Of a stretch of DNA of 64,000 nt, positions 47,279 to 55,939 are shown piece after piece. The DNA comes from Thiosymbion sp942492625. GTDB lineage: Bacteria; Pseudomonadota; Gammaproteobacteria; Chromatiales; Chromatiaceae. The stretch spans positions 1 to 64,000 of the forward strand of contig CALOFM010000020.1 in the NCBI GenBank assembly GCA_942492625.1. The letters run 5' to 3'. The first letter of the stretch is position 1. Each line of letters begins with the position of its first letter. The notes beneath the pieces are model-generated. The model saw only the letters and a program-made list of their open reading frames with translations. It had not been told where the DNA came from and searched no databases. The translations under genes were made by a program, and so were the position numbers.

Positions 47279-47695
47279 TCACCGCTCGGGCCTTGAGAGC
47301 ACTTCGGCCAAGGCCACGACATCCGCCGGATTGTGACCGGTCAGGCACAGGGTGAACTTTCCGCGCACCCCCTCGAACTCGACTACGCACTCCGCCATCC
47401 GGGTTACGGTGTCCATAGCAAGCTCGACGAAGGTCGGCCCGGCAGTCGTTGGCGAGGTCTTCGTTTGTGGGCTCACTCCATCGCTTCTGGCGACTCGACG
47501 CTTGAGTCTCGTGTAGTCCAGACCAATGGCTCGGGAGACGGGGTTTACGCCAAGTTCTCCGGCAGCCAGGGTCGCCGCCTGCCACAGCTCCTCTGGAATT
47601 CGTCGTCCTTTACGCCCCGTACTGCGCCAGCTGGCAAAGCGGCGTTGCACTTCTTCCAGCACCGGCGCCACCGGGTGTGAAATCTTCTGCCCCAT
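47279..47695 (-). CDS. tnpA: IS66 accessory protein TnpA
   Basis: The 138-residue protein begins MGQKISHPVAPVLEEVQRRF and includes a helix-turn-helix-like part (IPEELWQAATLAAGELGVN, VSRAIGLDYTRLKRRVA) and a beta-rich end. It is the first gene of the element on the minus strand, upstream of tnpB, as in other IS66 elements. It appears intact. Confidence 0.82.
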   Translation of the reverse strand: MGQKISHPVAPVLEEVQRRFASWRSTGRKGRRIPEELWQAATLAAGELGVNPVSRAIGLDYTRLKRRVARSDGVSPQTKTSPTTAGPTFVELAMDTVTRMAECVVEFEGVRGKFTLCLTGHNPADVVALAEVLSRPER

Positions 47696-47780
47696 TCGCT
47701 ATCCTCCACTTCGAATCCAGGTATTGAGGATAGCCGCGCTGCTCCCCGGTGTCATACAGGCTTGCCGAAAGGACACGGTG

Positions 47781-47887
47781 AACCGAAACGCTCGCCCTTT
47801 CCCCCGACTACCCGCCTGGCGCTGCGCGCTTCCGGGACAGGCAGCGAGGGAGAAAGCTACCATCAACAGTAGAATCAGCAAAACCAC
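47781..47887 (-). pseudogene. Possible lipoprotein N-terminus cut by the IS66 end
   Basis: Reading from a GTG at 47887 gives VVLLILLLMVAFSLAACPGS, a hydrophobic signal with a lipobox (SLAAC), which runs into the IS66 terminal repeat at 47780. Only about 35 residues remain. The start codon is weak and no downstream part was identified with confidence, so this could be chance. Confidence 0.3.
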
Positions 47888-48169
47888 TCAATATCTCTCT
47901 GAGCTGCACTTTCCGAGTTTCTGAAAAGCAGCTTACTTTTAGTGGCTTGGCTACGCGGCATTCTCGTGGGTTTTGTCGCAGGATGGGCAAACCCGACCAA
48001 AAACACCCCTATATGGCCGCGTAGCCCCCTAATAATGCGGAAACTTCAGTATCTCTGAGGTAAGGGTGAGCGAACGCCAACCTCACAGAGATATTCTTAC
48101 AGCATGTGCAATGCGAGACCAGGCGTCGAGTTTGGTCCTGGCACCCGAAGGCGCACCCTCGTTTGTCCT
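47888..48169. other. Intergenic region with two inverted repeats between IS66 and the Lamassu operon
   Basis: GGCTACGCGGC at 47949-47959 and GCCGCGTAGCC at 48016-48026 are perfect 11-bp inverted repeats separated by 56 bases. A second pair, tatctctgaggt and acctcacagagata, lies at about 48051-48095. Both lie just past the end of the minus-strand lmuB gene. They may be end structures of mobile DNA, a terminator-like structure or a small RNA. No gene is visible. Confidence 0.4.
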
Positions 48170-49939
48170 TTATCGATCATCTGCTGAGCCAAGAAACATG
48201 TTCTGCTCAGACCCCGGAAACTCCGGGACCCATTCTGCGTCACCAGTCGTGCAGTCGTAACGATACTCGGTGGTAGAGAGAATGATTTGTGCGTCATTCT
48301 CGATAGCCAACTTCTTTAGCGCAGCGACGTAGCTCGCGAGGTTGGAAGCTTCGATGTCTTGCTGCCTCGGCGTATCGAGTAGCAAAAAGCGGAATTGTTT
48401 TTTCTTGTCATCAGTATATATCTCGAAGATAGCCGTGCGAACGGCAAGTATGACGCGCAGCAGCGTGCTGCCGGCAAACTGGGTAATTTTCTCTTCTCCA
48501 AATTCAACACGGAAGTCGCTGTCTATATGGACATCACGGGACACATTTTTGGTGTGAAGCGTATTGAGCCAGAATACGATCCGTTCGCGCAGCTTCTTTC
48601 TGATTTCAAGGGCGCGTAAATCACTGCTACCTGTATTGCTGCCGAGTGACGCCAAGTCGTTTTGAATACACTCGCGCTCGTTAAGAAAACCCATGTATGC
48701 GTTCTGCTCCTTTTCCATCGTATCGACGACTTGCTTTTCTTTCTGCAGCTCCACCATGCGCCCGGTTAGCTCGCTGATGGTGTCAATAACGGAGTCAATA
48801 CCTTGATCCGCGAGAGTTTCTCGACGGGTCTTTTCCAAACTCCCTATTTCTGAGCGAATGGCGCTCAGCTGACCTTCCAACTGCTCGATGCGAGATTCCT
48901 GTATCGTGGTATTGCGTTGCAGGTCCTTCACCTGATCACGCAGATACAGCAGATTTTTTCCGTAAGACTCAGCACTCCCAAGGAAAAGGCCGCAAGTACG
49001 GTTTGCGCAAATATCCTCGAACGAGCAAAAAAGGCGACGGGCCTCCTCGTTCAGTGAGAGCGTATTGACTTCGACCTCGATTTCATTTTTTATACGGCCA
49101 AACCCGCTAACACGGGCGCGCAGTTCCTGGATTTCGGCTTCGACGCCTTGGTAGTTGTTCTGATAGTCGCGTATGAGTCTGTTGAGCGCTGAAACCGCAT
49201 CATCCGCAAGGCTCCTACCATCCCTAACGGAATCCATCTGCTCTCGAACAGCCGCGATATCGCTTTCAAGCTCGGCGCTGCTGCGCTTTGAAGCGCCTAA
49301 CTCTTCGGCCAGATTCTCAAGAAGCTGCTGTTGCCGGACGACAGATCGATCCAGGTTATCAAGCTGTTTCTTCTTCTCAATCAAGTACTTTTTTTGATCG
49401 AACGAATACTTTGGAGGCAAGCCAAAGCACATCCTCATCATTTCTACGTATTGACTCCTTATGAAGCTTCTGGGTGGGCTGTAAAGGAGTGTATAGCCGA
49501 CGTCCTGATCCAGGTAAAAAAGCGGCAGAAACATTGAAATATATGGAGAAACGGGATCATTGCCAGTCGACGTCAAAGTCGTAGTTTCTACTCCCAAGAG
49601 GTCGAACAGAAAACTGCTGTATTCACCTTCATTATAAAATGTGGTCGGCTTACCTCCGTTAACACATGCCTGAATGTCGAGTTTCTTTTCGATCCTTCTT
49701 CTCAGCTCAATTTCCTGATCACAGACGTTCAGTCGCAGAACGACTGCTCCGCAGTTTTTATAGATGTCTTCGCGGTACTTAACCGGATAGCCGAGCGCGA
49801 AGGCTATGGATTGGATGACAGGCGTCTTTCCACAACCGTTAGGACCGTACAGCTGTGTTATGTCATCTCCAAATGCAAGATGTTTGGAAAACCATCCGGT
49901 AGCGCCAGCCGCTTCGATCTTTATGTCGCGCAGTAACAT
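48170..49939 (-). CDS. lmuB: Lamassu SMC-like ATPase LmuB
   Basis: The 589-residue protein is built like a small SMC/Rad50 ATPase. The N-terminal P-loop is LYGPNGCGKTPVIQS (about 30-45). Two coiled-coil arms (about 190-260 and 340-430) flank a cysteine-bearing apex (CSFEDICANRTCGLF). The C-terminal signature and Walker B lie in FLLLDTPRQQDIEASN, then IILSTTEYRYD. In Lamassu defence the SMC-like subunit detects phage DNA structures and releases the effector nuclease. Its ATG overlaps the lmuC stop (TAATG), and a DUF4297-type nuclease gene starts the operon, which supports the assignment. It looks intact. Confidence 0.82.
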   Translation of the reverse strand: MLLRDIKIEAAGATGWFSKHLAFGDDITQLYGPNGCGKTPVIQSIAFALGYPVKYREDIYKNCGAVVLRLNVCDQEIELRRRIEKKLDIQACVNGGKPTTFYNEGEYSSFLFDLLGVETTTLTSTGNDPVSPYISMFLPLFYLDQDVGYTLLYSPPRSFIRSQYVEMMRMCFGLPPKYSFDQKKYLIEKKKQLDNLDRSVVRQQQLLENLAEELGASKRSSAELESDIAAVREQMDSVRDGRSLADDAVSALNRLIRDYQNNYQGVEAEIQELRARVSGFGRIKNEIEVEVNTLSLNEEARRLFCSFEDICANRTCGLFLGSAESYGKNLLYLRDQVKDLQRNTTIQESRIEQLEGQLSAIRSEIGSLEKTRRETLADQGIDSVIDTISELTGRMVELQKEKQVVDTMEKEQNAYMGFLNERECIQNDLASLGSNTGSSDLRALEIRKKLRERIVFWLNTLHTKNVSRDVHIDSDFRVEFGEEKITQFAGSTLLRVILAVRTAIFEIYTDDKKKQFRFLLLDTPRQQDIEASNLASYVAALKKLAIENDAQIILSTTEYRYDCTTGDAEWVPEFPGSEQNMFLGSADDR

Positions 49940-50447
49940 TACAGTTCCATTGATATCTGTTTTTCAACACTGATATTGCGGTAGCTACGCTCAAGCGCTC
50001 GTAGCGTATAAGAAAGATCGGAATCTTGCTGCAATGCCCGATCAATGACTGGCCTCCCTTTCTTAGAAATCAGAATTCGATCCTTCGTCTTGTCGACCTC
50101 GACCAAACCAGTGGTTTCCAGAAAGGTCAAAGCTCGGACCGTCCTTACCCGAAGATTGGCAGACCACCCTAAATGCTGGGATGAACCCTTGAATCTCCTA
50201 AATGCTGGGATGAACCCTTGAATCTGGTGAATGTGCGCTCAAAGCACTCACCGACCAGTTGCCCGATTTCATCGACACGCGGTTTACGCCTATCCTTCGC
50301 CAGTAAAAGGATAGTAATAGCCAGGAGGGGAAGATGGAACAGAGCCTCATTACTCAGGCGCGCCGGATGCGCTTCCCTAGGTTTGTCAAAATGCAACTCG
50401 ATATTGCTCTTGCGCACAGCCTGAAAGAAACCTTCATAGTCCATCAT
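49939..50447 (-). pseudogene. lmuC: Lamassu small subunit LmuC, frame broken by a 29-bp tandem duplication
   Basis: From ATG 50447, which overlaps the lmuA stop, the frame reads MMDYEGFFQAVRKSNIELHF, LFHLPLLAITILLLAKDRRK and ECFERTFTRFKGSSQHLG, then is thrown out of frame by the second copy of a 29-bp repeat at 50168-50225. With one copy removed the protein continues WSANLRVRTVRALTFLETTG, VEVDKTKDRILISKKG up to EKQISMEL, about 160 residues ending at 49939. This helical, winged-helix-like small protein sits between the nuclease and SMC genes, as LmuC does in Lamassu. Only the duplication disables it. The identity rests on gene order more than on sequence. Confidence 0.7.
50168..50225. repeat. 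Exact 29-bp tandem duplication inside lmuC
   Basis: The unit cctaaatgctgggatgaacc + cttgaatct occurs at 50168-50196 and again at 50197-50225 without a mismatch. Twenty-nine is not a multiple of three, so the duplication shifts the lmuC frame. Loss of one unit restores it exactly. Confidence 0.95.
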
Positions 50448-51623
50448 GACTCGCTCCTGACCATTGCCGAGAAGACACCTCCCAGCAACAGCTCCTTGGA
50501 CAAGGTCGTGCTGAACCCCTTTTCGACCACCTTTCTCCAAAGGTCTTCAAGTTTATCCTCAAGTTCGGCGAGACTTATCGAACCAGTGGTCAACATTTTG
50601 TTGATGCTAGAGAGTTTCTCTAGCAGAAAATTGAGTTCAAATTCCGGCAGCATGTGGCGTTTGTCTCTTAGCCAAATATCCCACTGGACTTTCGAACCAG
50701 AACAAAACTCGATCATTTTTGGCGTTCCGCCTGCTTGGGAAAGTATCCTTTGAATGATCGAGGCGTTCTTCACGGCGCTGGGCTCACCACCTTTCACAAG
50801 CTCTTCATAAGCGCTTTGAGATGCTCAATATATCGAGCAGCTCCGATATTCCTACCCCGACTGAATTATCAAGCTCTTTCTCGTCTATATCGGAGATGAG
50901 CTTGGAGAATGACTTGGTTTCAATAAGCGCTATAAGACTGTGAACAATTTCTTGGCATTCAGCATGCTGCAAATCGACTTCGCTGTACTTATAGATCGCT
51001 TCGCGCGCCAATGGGTAGAAGTCACTATCGTTTGGATCGAGATAACTCAAGCCGGGAAAAAGATGTAGCTTGCAGAGCCGGTCTTGAATATCGGTCTCAT
51101 CTAACGGTTCGTTACCGACAAGCGCTTCGTTGAAATTTTCAATCAGCGCCTTGACGTCCTGATTCGTGAAATCTTGCTTGTCGAGACATCCGGCGACATC
51201 TTCGACCTCGTCGTCGAATTGCACGTTTGTCAGAAAGACGACGTTGCCACAGGAGTTTTTAAACCGAACTGTGTGAAGCAATAGCTTCCCGGCAAAACTC
51301 TCCGCTATCTTTTCTGGCTTCTGCCCCTTTCTCTTGTATAAGCCGAAAAGATCGAGCTTGCTCCACTGGTGATTCCGCTTGCTCTTGGTCTTGACCTGAT
51401 AAAAGTGATATACGGGCTTTCCGGTCTTCCGCGATCTGGCGACAAAATCGTCGTGATAATCGCAGTAGACGCGATCTATCGTTTTTCCAGACATGATAGA
51501 CAAGCACTCGTAGGCTGCCGCGCGGAACTGAGCCTGATAGCGGGCGATTGTGTCCCGCCCTGCCGACTCTCTGGGCGGTATATCGTTCAACCGCAGGTTT
51601 TCCTGCTCGTCGTCGTGATCCAT
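50444..51623 (-). pseudogene. lmuA: Lamassu effector LmuA (DUF4297/Cap4-like nuclease), single frameshift
   Basis: The N-terminal frame (272 residues from ATG 51623) has RESAGRDTIARYQAQFRAAAY, DRVYCDYHDDFVARS and YHFYQVKTKS, the pattern of the DUF4297/Cap4 restriction-fold nuclease with an acidic pair and the Q-x-K triad. It stops after LDILSISKRL at 50805. Shifting one base, coding continues SAYEELVKGGEPSAVKNASI, KVQWDIWLRDKRHMLPEFEL, to a stop at 50444 overlapping lmuC. Together about 395 residues, the usual size for LmuA. The frame could also start at TTG 51662. If the frameshift is real, the nuclease lacks its C-terminal helical part; a one-base assembly error is possible. Confidence 0.75.
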
Positions 51624-51942
51624 AGCTGTACTTGTTTCCCCGTAGCTACCTCCTTCGGACAAACCAAAGTCCTGATTCCGGTCGAAGGCTGATGCTCCCT
51701 AGGATAGCCGAGAGTGGCGCCGCGAAAAAGCCAGCAATGTTAGACATACTGTTGTGGTATCGACAACAGGAAGAGTCGAGTTCACATGGGTGTGAATGTC
51801 CGCAAACGGCGCAGGCTGTTTGAAAACGTTTAGATTTTCACGCCGCCAGGGACGGCGCGATACTCAACAAGCCGATTCAACCACTGGCAATTCCGGACTG
51901 CATAGCACTGTGCACTCCGTACTTCCGTGGTCGTACAGCCAA

Positions 51943-54678
51943 TCACCCACTCCACCCCTGCCGCATCAGGTTGTCGAGATCCCTCCGCGCCAACACGGCG
52001 GAGCAATCCCGCCAAGCGTCGTCGCTGGGCTTGATGCTGTCGTTGTAGCGCAGGTCGAAGCCGGTCGCCTGACGCCGTTCTTCGATGTAACGGTCCATCT
52101 TCTCGCCCAGGGTCTCGATGTCGTCGATCCAATCGTCCTTGATGGTATCGGGCAGACCGCCGAACAGGTCGTAGCGGTTGCGCATGCGCGCGGAGATGCG
52201 CGCGTAGACCTTTTCGTCCACGGTGCCCTGGTGGACCAGATTTAGCATGTCCACCGTCGAGCGGGCTTGGCCGAAGCGTTTGATACGGCCGATACGCTGC
52301 TCCAGGCGGGTTGGGTTCCACGGCAGGTCGACGTTGATCAGGGTGCCCAGCGTCTGTAGATTCAGCCCCTCGCAGGCAGCGTCGGTGGCGACCATGATGC
52401 GGATGTCGTGGTCCGCGACCATCCGTTTCAGCGCCTCGCGGGCGATGCCGACGGCCTGGCTATCGCGGTACAGGCGGCTGCGATCGGCGCCGGCGTAGAG
52501 CCCGATGGTCTCAGCCGGCAGGTCCTCGGCCAGGGCGTCGGCTACCCAGCGCGCTGTGTCGTAGTATTGGCTGAAGATGATGCAGCCCAGCTCTAGCCAT
52601 CCCTCGTCTTTGAGGTAATAGCGGATGGCCTGCAGTTTCGGGTCATCACTCATGCCTTCCAATGCGTGGATCAGGCTTTCCAGCGCTGCCCGCTCCGCGT
52701 CGGTCTGAACGGCCAGGTCCGCCTCCACCTCCTCGGTATCCTCGTGCACCTGGCGGCCCTCGAGCAGGGTCGTTGCGGTATTGATGCCGGCGACGACGCT
52801 GGAACAGACTCGTTGCTGCATCAGGTTCTTCATGAAGCCGCCGCCCTTGCCGCGCTTGGCCAGCACACGCCCGAATGCGCGCGCTTCGTCGTAGGCACGG
52901 TCGAAATCCGGAGTAGTACGAAGTGCGTCGTCCTGAAACAGGGCATTGAAGCGGTGCGGCTCTTTGACCAGACCCGCCTCCGGGTGAACGTTGACAGCGA
53001 TCTTGTCGAGCAGTCCGCGGTCTTCCAGCGTGACGCGCTTGCGCAAAACAACGTGACGGACGAAGGGGTTCTCACGCTGGAAAAACGCCGCGCCGTCGAT
53101 GACCCGCTCCAGCTCGGTCTCCAGATCGTCACGCAAATCCATCGGCAGCTCCGTCAGGGCACCGGCGAGATGCTCCCGGCGGCGTAGCCCGAGGTCCTCG
53201 CGCAGGTTGCGGAACAGTCGGCGGGCGTTGGGCTCGTTGGTCGATTCCATGGTGGGCAGCGGCGAACGCAGCAACTGCCAGCCGTAGTCCAGGTCGTCGA
53301 CCTGCTCTTCGCCGCTGAGGATGGGAAGGACCCGCTTCGGATTGTGCCAAGGCCCAAGGTCGTTGCCGAGCACAAAGCCGCTGCTGCCGCGGTGCAGCAC
53401 CCGAACCAGGTCCCAGAGATCTTCGGCCTGGGTTTGTATGGGTGTGGCGGTACCGAGCAAGACATGATCGGCCCGGTTGGCCACGGCATGGATGAAGGCC
53501 AGCAACTCGTTCGGCTCGCCGGCCTTCTCGCCGAATCCCTGGCGGGAGCGTGCCTTGTGGGCCTCGTCCAGGATGACGACATCGAAGGTGATGCCGGTCA
53601 GAAACTCCTTTTCCTTCGAGGGCTGCACCATCAGCCCCGTGGAGATGATGCCGATACGCAGCGGACAACGCGCGATCTGCTCCGCTCCGCCGGGGGAGAT
53701 CACCCGCTCCTCCGGGTCGAGCCAGACCTTGCGGCTGGAGTGCCAGCGTGCGCAGGGGATGCCGAGTTTGTCAATCATCTCCGTCTGCCACTGCTCGCAG
53801 AGCGTGGCCGGGGCGAAGATCACGATGGGCTTGCGCCGCTTGCGGATCTTCTCCGAGAGTAGGCACAAGGTCAGGGCCGCGGTGCCAAGCGACAGAGTCT
53901 TGCCCAGACCGACCTCGTCGGCCAACAGCAGACGCACCTGGCCATGGTCGTTGTAATGGCGCAGGCACTCGGTGACGAACCCTTGCTGCCAGGGTTGCAG
54001 GGCCATGCCCTCGCGGTACATCGGAGACTCGATCAGCGCGGCAGGCGCCAGCGTCTCCTCGGTGTCGATATCCGGCAGCACCACCTCGAAGCGCCGACCG
54101 CGGCGTCGGACCTCGCGGCACACCGCCTCCGGTAACGGGCGCGCGGCGTTCCACAGATATTCAAACTCGGCCTCGATCCATTCCACGCCGTCCGGCGAAT
54201 CATCCTCCCAGAGGATCTCGTAGTGGCGCTGCCAACCGTGACGGGTCTCGTTCATGGAGCCGATGAAGCCGACCTTGCACCCGTCGGCCCGCTCGATGAT
54301 GCCGGCCTTGCCGTGGACGAAGCCGCAGACGCTGTCCGGCGCGACGCGGATCACCTGACCGCGCTTGGTGAGGAAGGCATCGAGGCGCTGATAGCGCTCA
54401 CGATTCAACAAGGACTCGGCCTCGATGGAGCGCTCGTTCCAACGCCCGAGCATTCGCGCCTCGCGCAGTTGTGCGACCTTCAGGTCCTCCGGTGACAAGT
54501 CGACGTTGCAGACGATGCGCACCTCTGGGATCGACTCCAGCCATTCGTGGGCCACCTCGAACAGCGAGCTGGTGAAGTAGCCGGCGATGCGGCGGTAACT
54601 GCGTGCGCCCTGGAGTTGTTCGGCCAGGAAGCTCTGGTCCAGCCGATGGGTGCGGGACGAGAAGCGGCGGATGGTCAT
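51943..54678 (-). CDS. PLD-like nuclease fused to SNF2-type helicase, anti-phage locus component
   Basis: The 911-residue protein has an N-terminal phospholipase-D-like domain with an HxK...GSxN site (His122, Lys124, GSMN at 140-143) and then a SWI2/SNF2 ATPase: LLADEVGLGKTLS (about 252), VVILDEAHKARS (about 368), LLGTATPIQT, and the C-terminal half with VATDAACEGLNLQ and LPWNPTRLEQRIGRIKRFGQ. A single PLD motif implies dimerisation. The same gene is found with DUF1156, DUF3780 and DUF499 genes in predicted defence loci, all of which are upstream here on the same strand. Just past its start (54687-54709) lies a short cacggagacacggag tandem repeat. Confidence 0.9.
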   Translation of the reverse strand: MTIRRFSSRTHRLDQSFLAEQLQGARSYRRIAGYFTSSLFEVAHEWLESIPEVRIVCNVDLSPEDLKVAQLREARMLGRWNERSIEAESLLNRERYQRLDAFLTKRGQVIRVAPDSVCGFVHGKAGIIERADGCKVGFIGSMNETRHGWQRHYEILWEDDSPDGVEWIEAEFEYLWNAARPLPEAVCREVRRRGRRFEVVLPDIDTEETLAPAALIESPMYREGMALQPWQQGFVTECLRHYNDHGQVRLLLADEVGLGKTLSLGTAALTLCLLSEKIRKRRKPIVIFAPATLCEQWQTEMIDKLGIPCARWHSSRKVWLDPEERVISPGGAEQIARCPLRIGIISTGLMVQPSKEKEFLTGITFDVVILDEAHKARSRQGFGEKAGEPNELLAFIHAVANRADHVLLGTATPIQTQAEDLWDLVRVLHRGSSGFVLGNDLGPWHNPKRVLPILSGEEQVDDLDYGWQLLRSPLPTMESTNEPNARRLFRNLREDLGLRRREHLAGALTELPMDLRDDLETELERVIDGAAFFQRENPFVRHVVLRKRVTLEDRGLLDKIAVNVHPEAGLVKEPHRFNALFQDDALRTTPDFDRAYDEARAFGRVLAKRGKGGGFMKNLMQQRVCSSVVAGINTATTLLEGRQVHEDTEEVEADLAVQTDAERAALESLIHALEGMSDDPKLQAIRYYLKDEGWLELGCIIFSQYYDTARWVADALAEDLPAETIGLYAGADRSRLYRDSQAVGIAREALKRMVADHDIRIMVATDAACEGLNLQTLGTLINVDLPWNPTRLEQRIGRIKRFGQARSTVDMLNLVHQGTVDEKVYARISARMRNRYDLFGGLPDTIKDDWIDDIETLGEKMDRYIEERRQATGFDLRYNDSIKPSDDAWRDCSAVLARRDLDNLMRQGWSG

Positions 54679-54779
54679 TTATCTCTCACGGAGACACGGA
54701 GACACGGAGTAAGAGAAGAAAGAGGACCTTCAAGCGTCATTCCATGAGTGCGCGAACCATGATCAGACCCGCAAACCGC

Positions 54780-55028
54780 TCAAAGTCTTAGTGTTGTGCG
54801 TTCGTTATGGCCGTACAGTTCCGCTCTGCTCAGGTTTAGGCCCTCTGGCCAGAGGCCAAGATCGTCAACGGGAAAATCCAAGGCGTCCTGTTTGGTCACG
54901 GCCATCCTTTGCTGCCAATTCCGCGGCCTCAGGAAGTCCACGAAATCATCAACCTCGGCAATTCGATCAGACGGCAGCGATCGAATCTTCTCCATCAGCG
55001 TCTGTACGTCTTGTGCTGGTACGGTCAT
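54780..55028 (-). CDS. Small antitoxin-like protein (DUF2281-like)
   Basis: The 82-residue protein has QTLMEKIRSLPSDRIAEVDDFVDFLR, the helical dimer motif of DUF2281-type antitoxins, which often precede PIN or RelE-type toxin genes. The second half, with DALDFPVDDLGLWPEGL, resembles the toxin-binding tail. No toxin gene follows; the next gene is the PLD-SNF2 helicase. It may be an orphan antitoxin. Confidence 0.65.
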   Translation of the reverse strand: MTVPAQDVQTLMEKIRSLPSDRIAEVDDFVDFLRPRNWQQRMAVTKQDALDFPVDDLGLWPEGLNLSRAELYGHNERTTLRL

Positions 55029-55059
55029 AGTCGGTACCTGTTGTCATCTCTTAGTCTCA

Positions 55060-55314
55060 TCACACGGATGAGCGGTGCAAAAAGGAGTGGTCACGGGGGG
55101 AATCACTGCCACCGATATCCCGAGACCGGTAGAGATCCGCATCAGTCAAGCCCTCTGTCAGCCCGGCCAACAGGGGCTTCAGGTCAACGCTGCCGGTCAA
55201 AGGCGCGGCCGTATCCTCCATCAGCAGCACGCGCCCGTGGGTGCCGTCCGGTATCGCATCAGGAAGGCGGATGCAGTGCTTCTCCGCCTTGGTCTTGAAT
55301 TCGATGGCTTTCAT
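55060..55314 (-). CDS. Small antitoxin-like protein, C-terminus possibly altered
   Basis: The product from ATG 55314 (ggagg upstream) starts MKAIEFKTKAEKHCIRLPDA and contains VLLMED, then LKPLLAGLTEGLTDADLYRSRDIG. The LTDADLxRxxDxG pattern is seen in antitoxins that pair with PIN toxins. The final SDSPRDHSFLHRSSV does not fit and may follow a frameshift. No PIN toxin gene is next to it. It forms part of a string of four small genes between the helicase and methyltransferase genes. Confidence 0.55.
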   Translation of the reverse strand: MKAIEFKTKAEKHCIRLPDAIPDGTHGRVLLMEDTAAPLTGSVDLKPLLAGLTEGLTDADLYRSRDIGGSDSPRDHSFLHRSSV

Positions 55315-55414
55315 CGTCAACCTCCACCCTCTGTGGTCGTAAGCGTTGGCTGTCCCTTGCTGGCTTGCTGGGGACCCACAGGTATCGCTTTATCAGACCC
55401 GTAAACCGCTATCG

Positions 55415-55615
55415 TTATGCTGCATCGGCAACCACACGCTCAATTTGCAGCGGATAGATCCCACTCTTTTGGGCGTCCAGAACGGTGATCTCGCCAATAC
55501 CATCGGCCGTGTACCCGATGTTGACATTCCAACTCAGGGACTCATCGCGCAGAATCGCGCCCTTCGAGAACTCGATAAACAGGGTGTCATCCTCTTCGTA
55601 GTAGACGATCTTCAT
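55415..55615 (-). CDS. DUF2283 protein
   Basis: The 66-residue protein has the family pattern KIVYYEEDDTLFIEF, then TADGIGEITVLDAQKSG. DUF2283 genes frequently follow DUF4258 genes in what looks like a toxin-antitoxin pair, and here the two overlap by 4 bp. DUF2283 would be the antitoxin. Function has not been shown. Confidence 0.85.
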   Translation of the reverse strand: MKIVYYEEDDTLFIEFSKGAILRDESLSWNVNIGYTADGIGEITVLDAQKSGIYPLQIERVVADAA

Positions 55616-55884
55616 GGTTTGTCCCGTTCTGTCCAGTTGACCATTACGGTCTTCACGATAATTGCTTGCTCGGTGGCAACCGCAGCACAGACGAGATTGT
55701 CGTGCCGAGACTCGAAATGGTGGAAGATCCAGCCATGCGGTGCCTCTTTCTCTCGGTATTGCCCTTCTTCAATCAGATGCTTCACTTCCGCCAACGTCAC
55801 GCTCCGCTTCGCCATCGATTCGATAGCGTGATTGGTCAACCAGACCTTTTTGCCAAACCTTGTGCTGTCAAACGTGTCACTCAT
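55612..55884 (-). CDS. DUF4258 protein, probable toxin partner of DUF2283
   Basis: The 90-residue protein contains VWLTNHAIESMAKRSVTLAEV, then HHFESRHDNLVCAAVATEQ and AIIVKTVMVNW, the short RelE-like core of DUF4258. The start of the DUF2283 gene overlaps its stop. It follows the DUF1156 methyltransferase gene by about 55 bp on the same strand, so the pair sits inside the defence locus and could stabilise it. Confidence 0.85.
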   Translation of the reverse strand: MSDTFDSTRFGKKVWLTNHAIESMAKRSVTLAEVKHLIEEGQYREKEAPHGWIFHHFESRHDNLVCAAVATEQAIIVKTVMVNWTERDKP

Positions 55885-55939
55885 AGTAGGTCTTGGTGTC
55901 GAGCCGTCGGGAGACCGCAGCGTTGCGTTCTCATCTCGC

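Larger units (their letters stand above)
44589..47780 (-). mobile_element. IS66-family insertion sequence with an extra DUF4338 gene
   Basis: A 20-bp sequence, caccgtgtcctttcggcaag, occurs at 44589-44608 and in reverse orientation at 47761-47780, bounding four minus-strand genes in order tnpA, tnpB, DUF4338, tnpC. These are the terminal inverted repeats. No matching 8-bp target duplication was seen on the two sides, so the flanks may have been rearranged or the precise ends are slightly different. Confidence 0.8.

Noticed and set aside
51943..54678. Considered as DISARM drmD
   Set aside because: No DUF1998 (drmB) or other DISARM core genes are nearby, and the DUF499/DUF1156/DUF3780 neighbours point to a different locus type.
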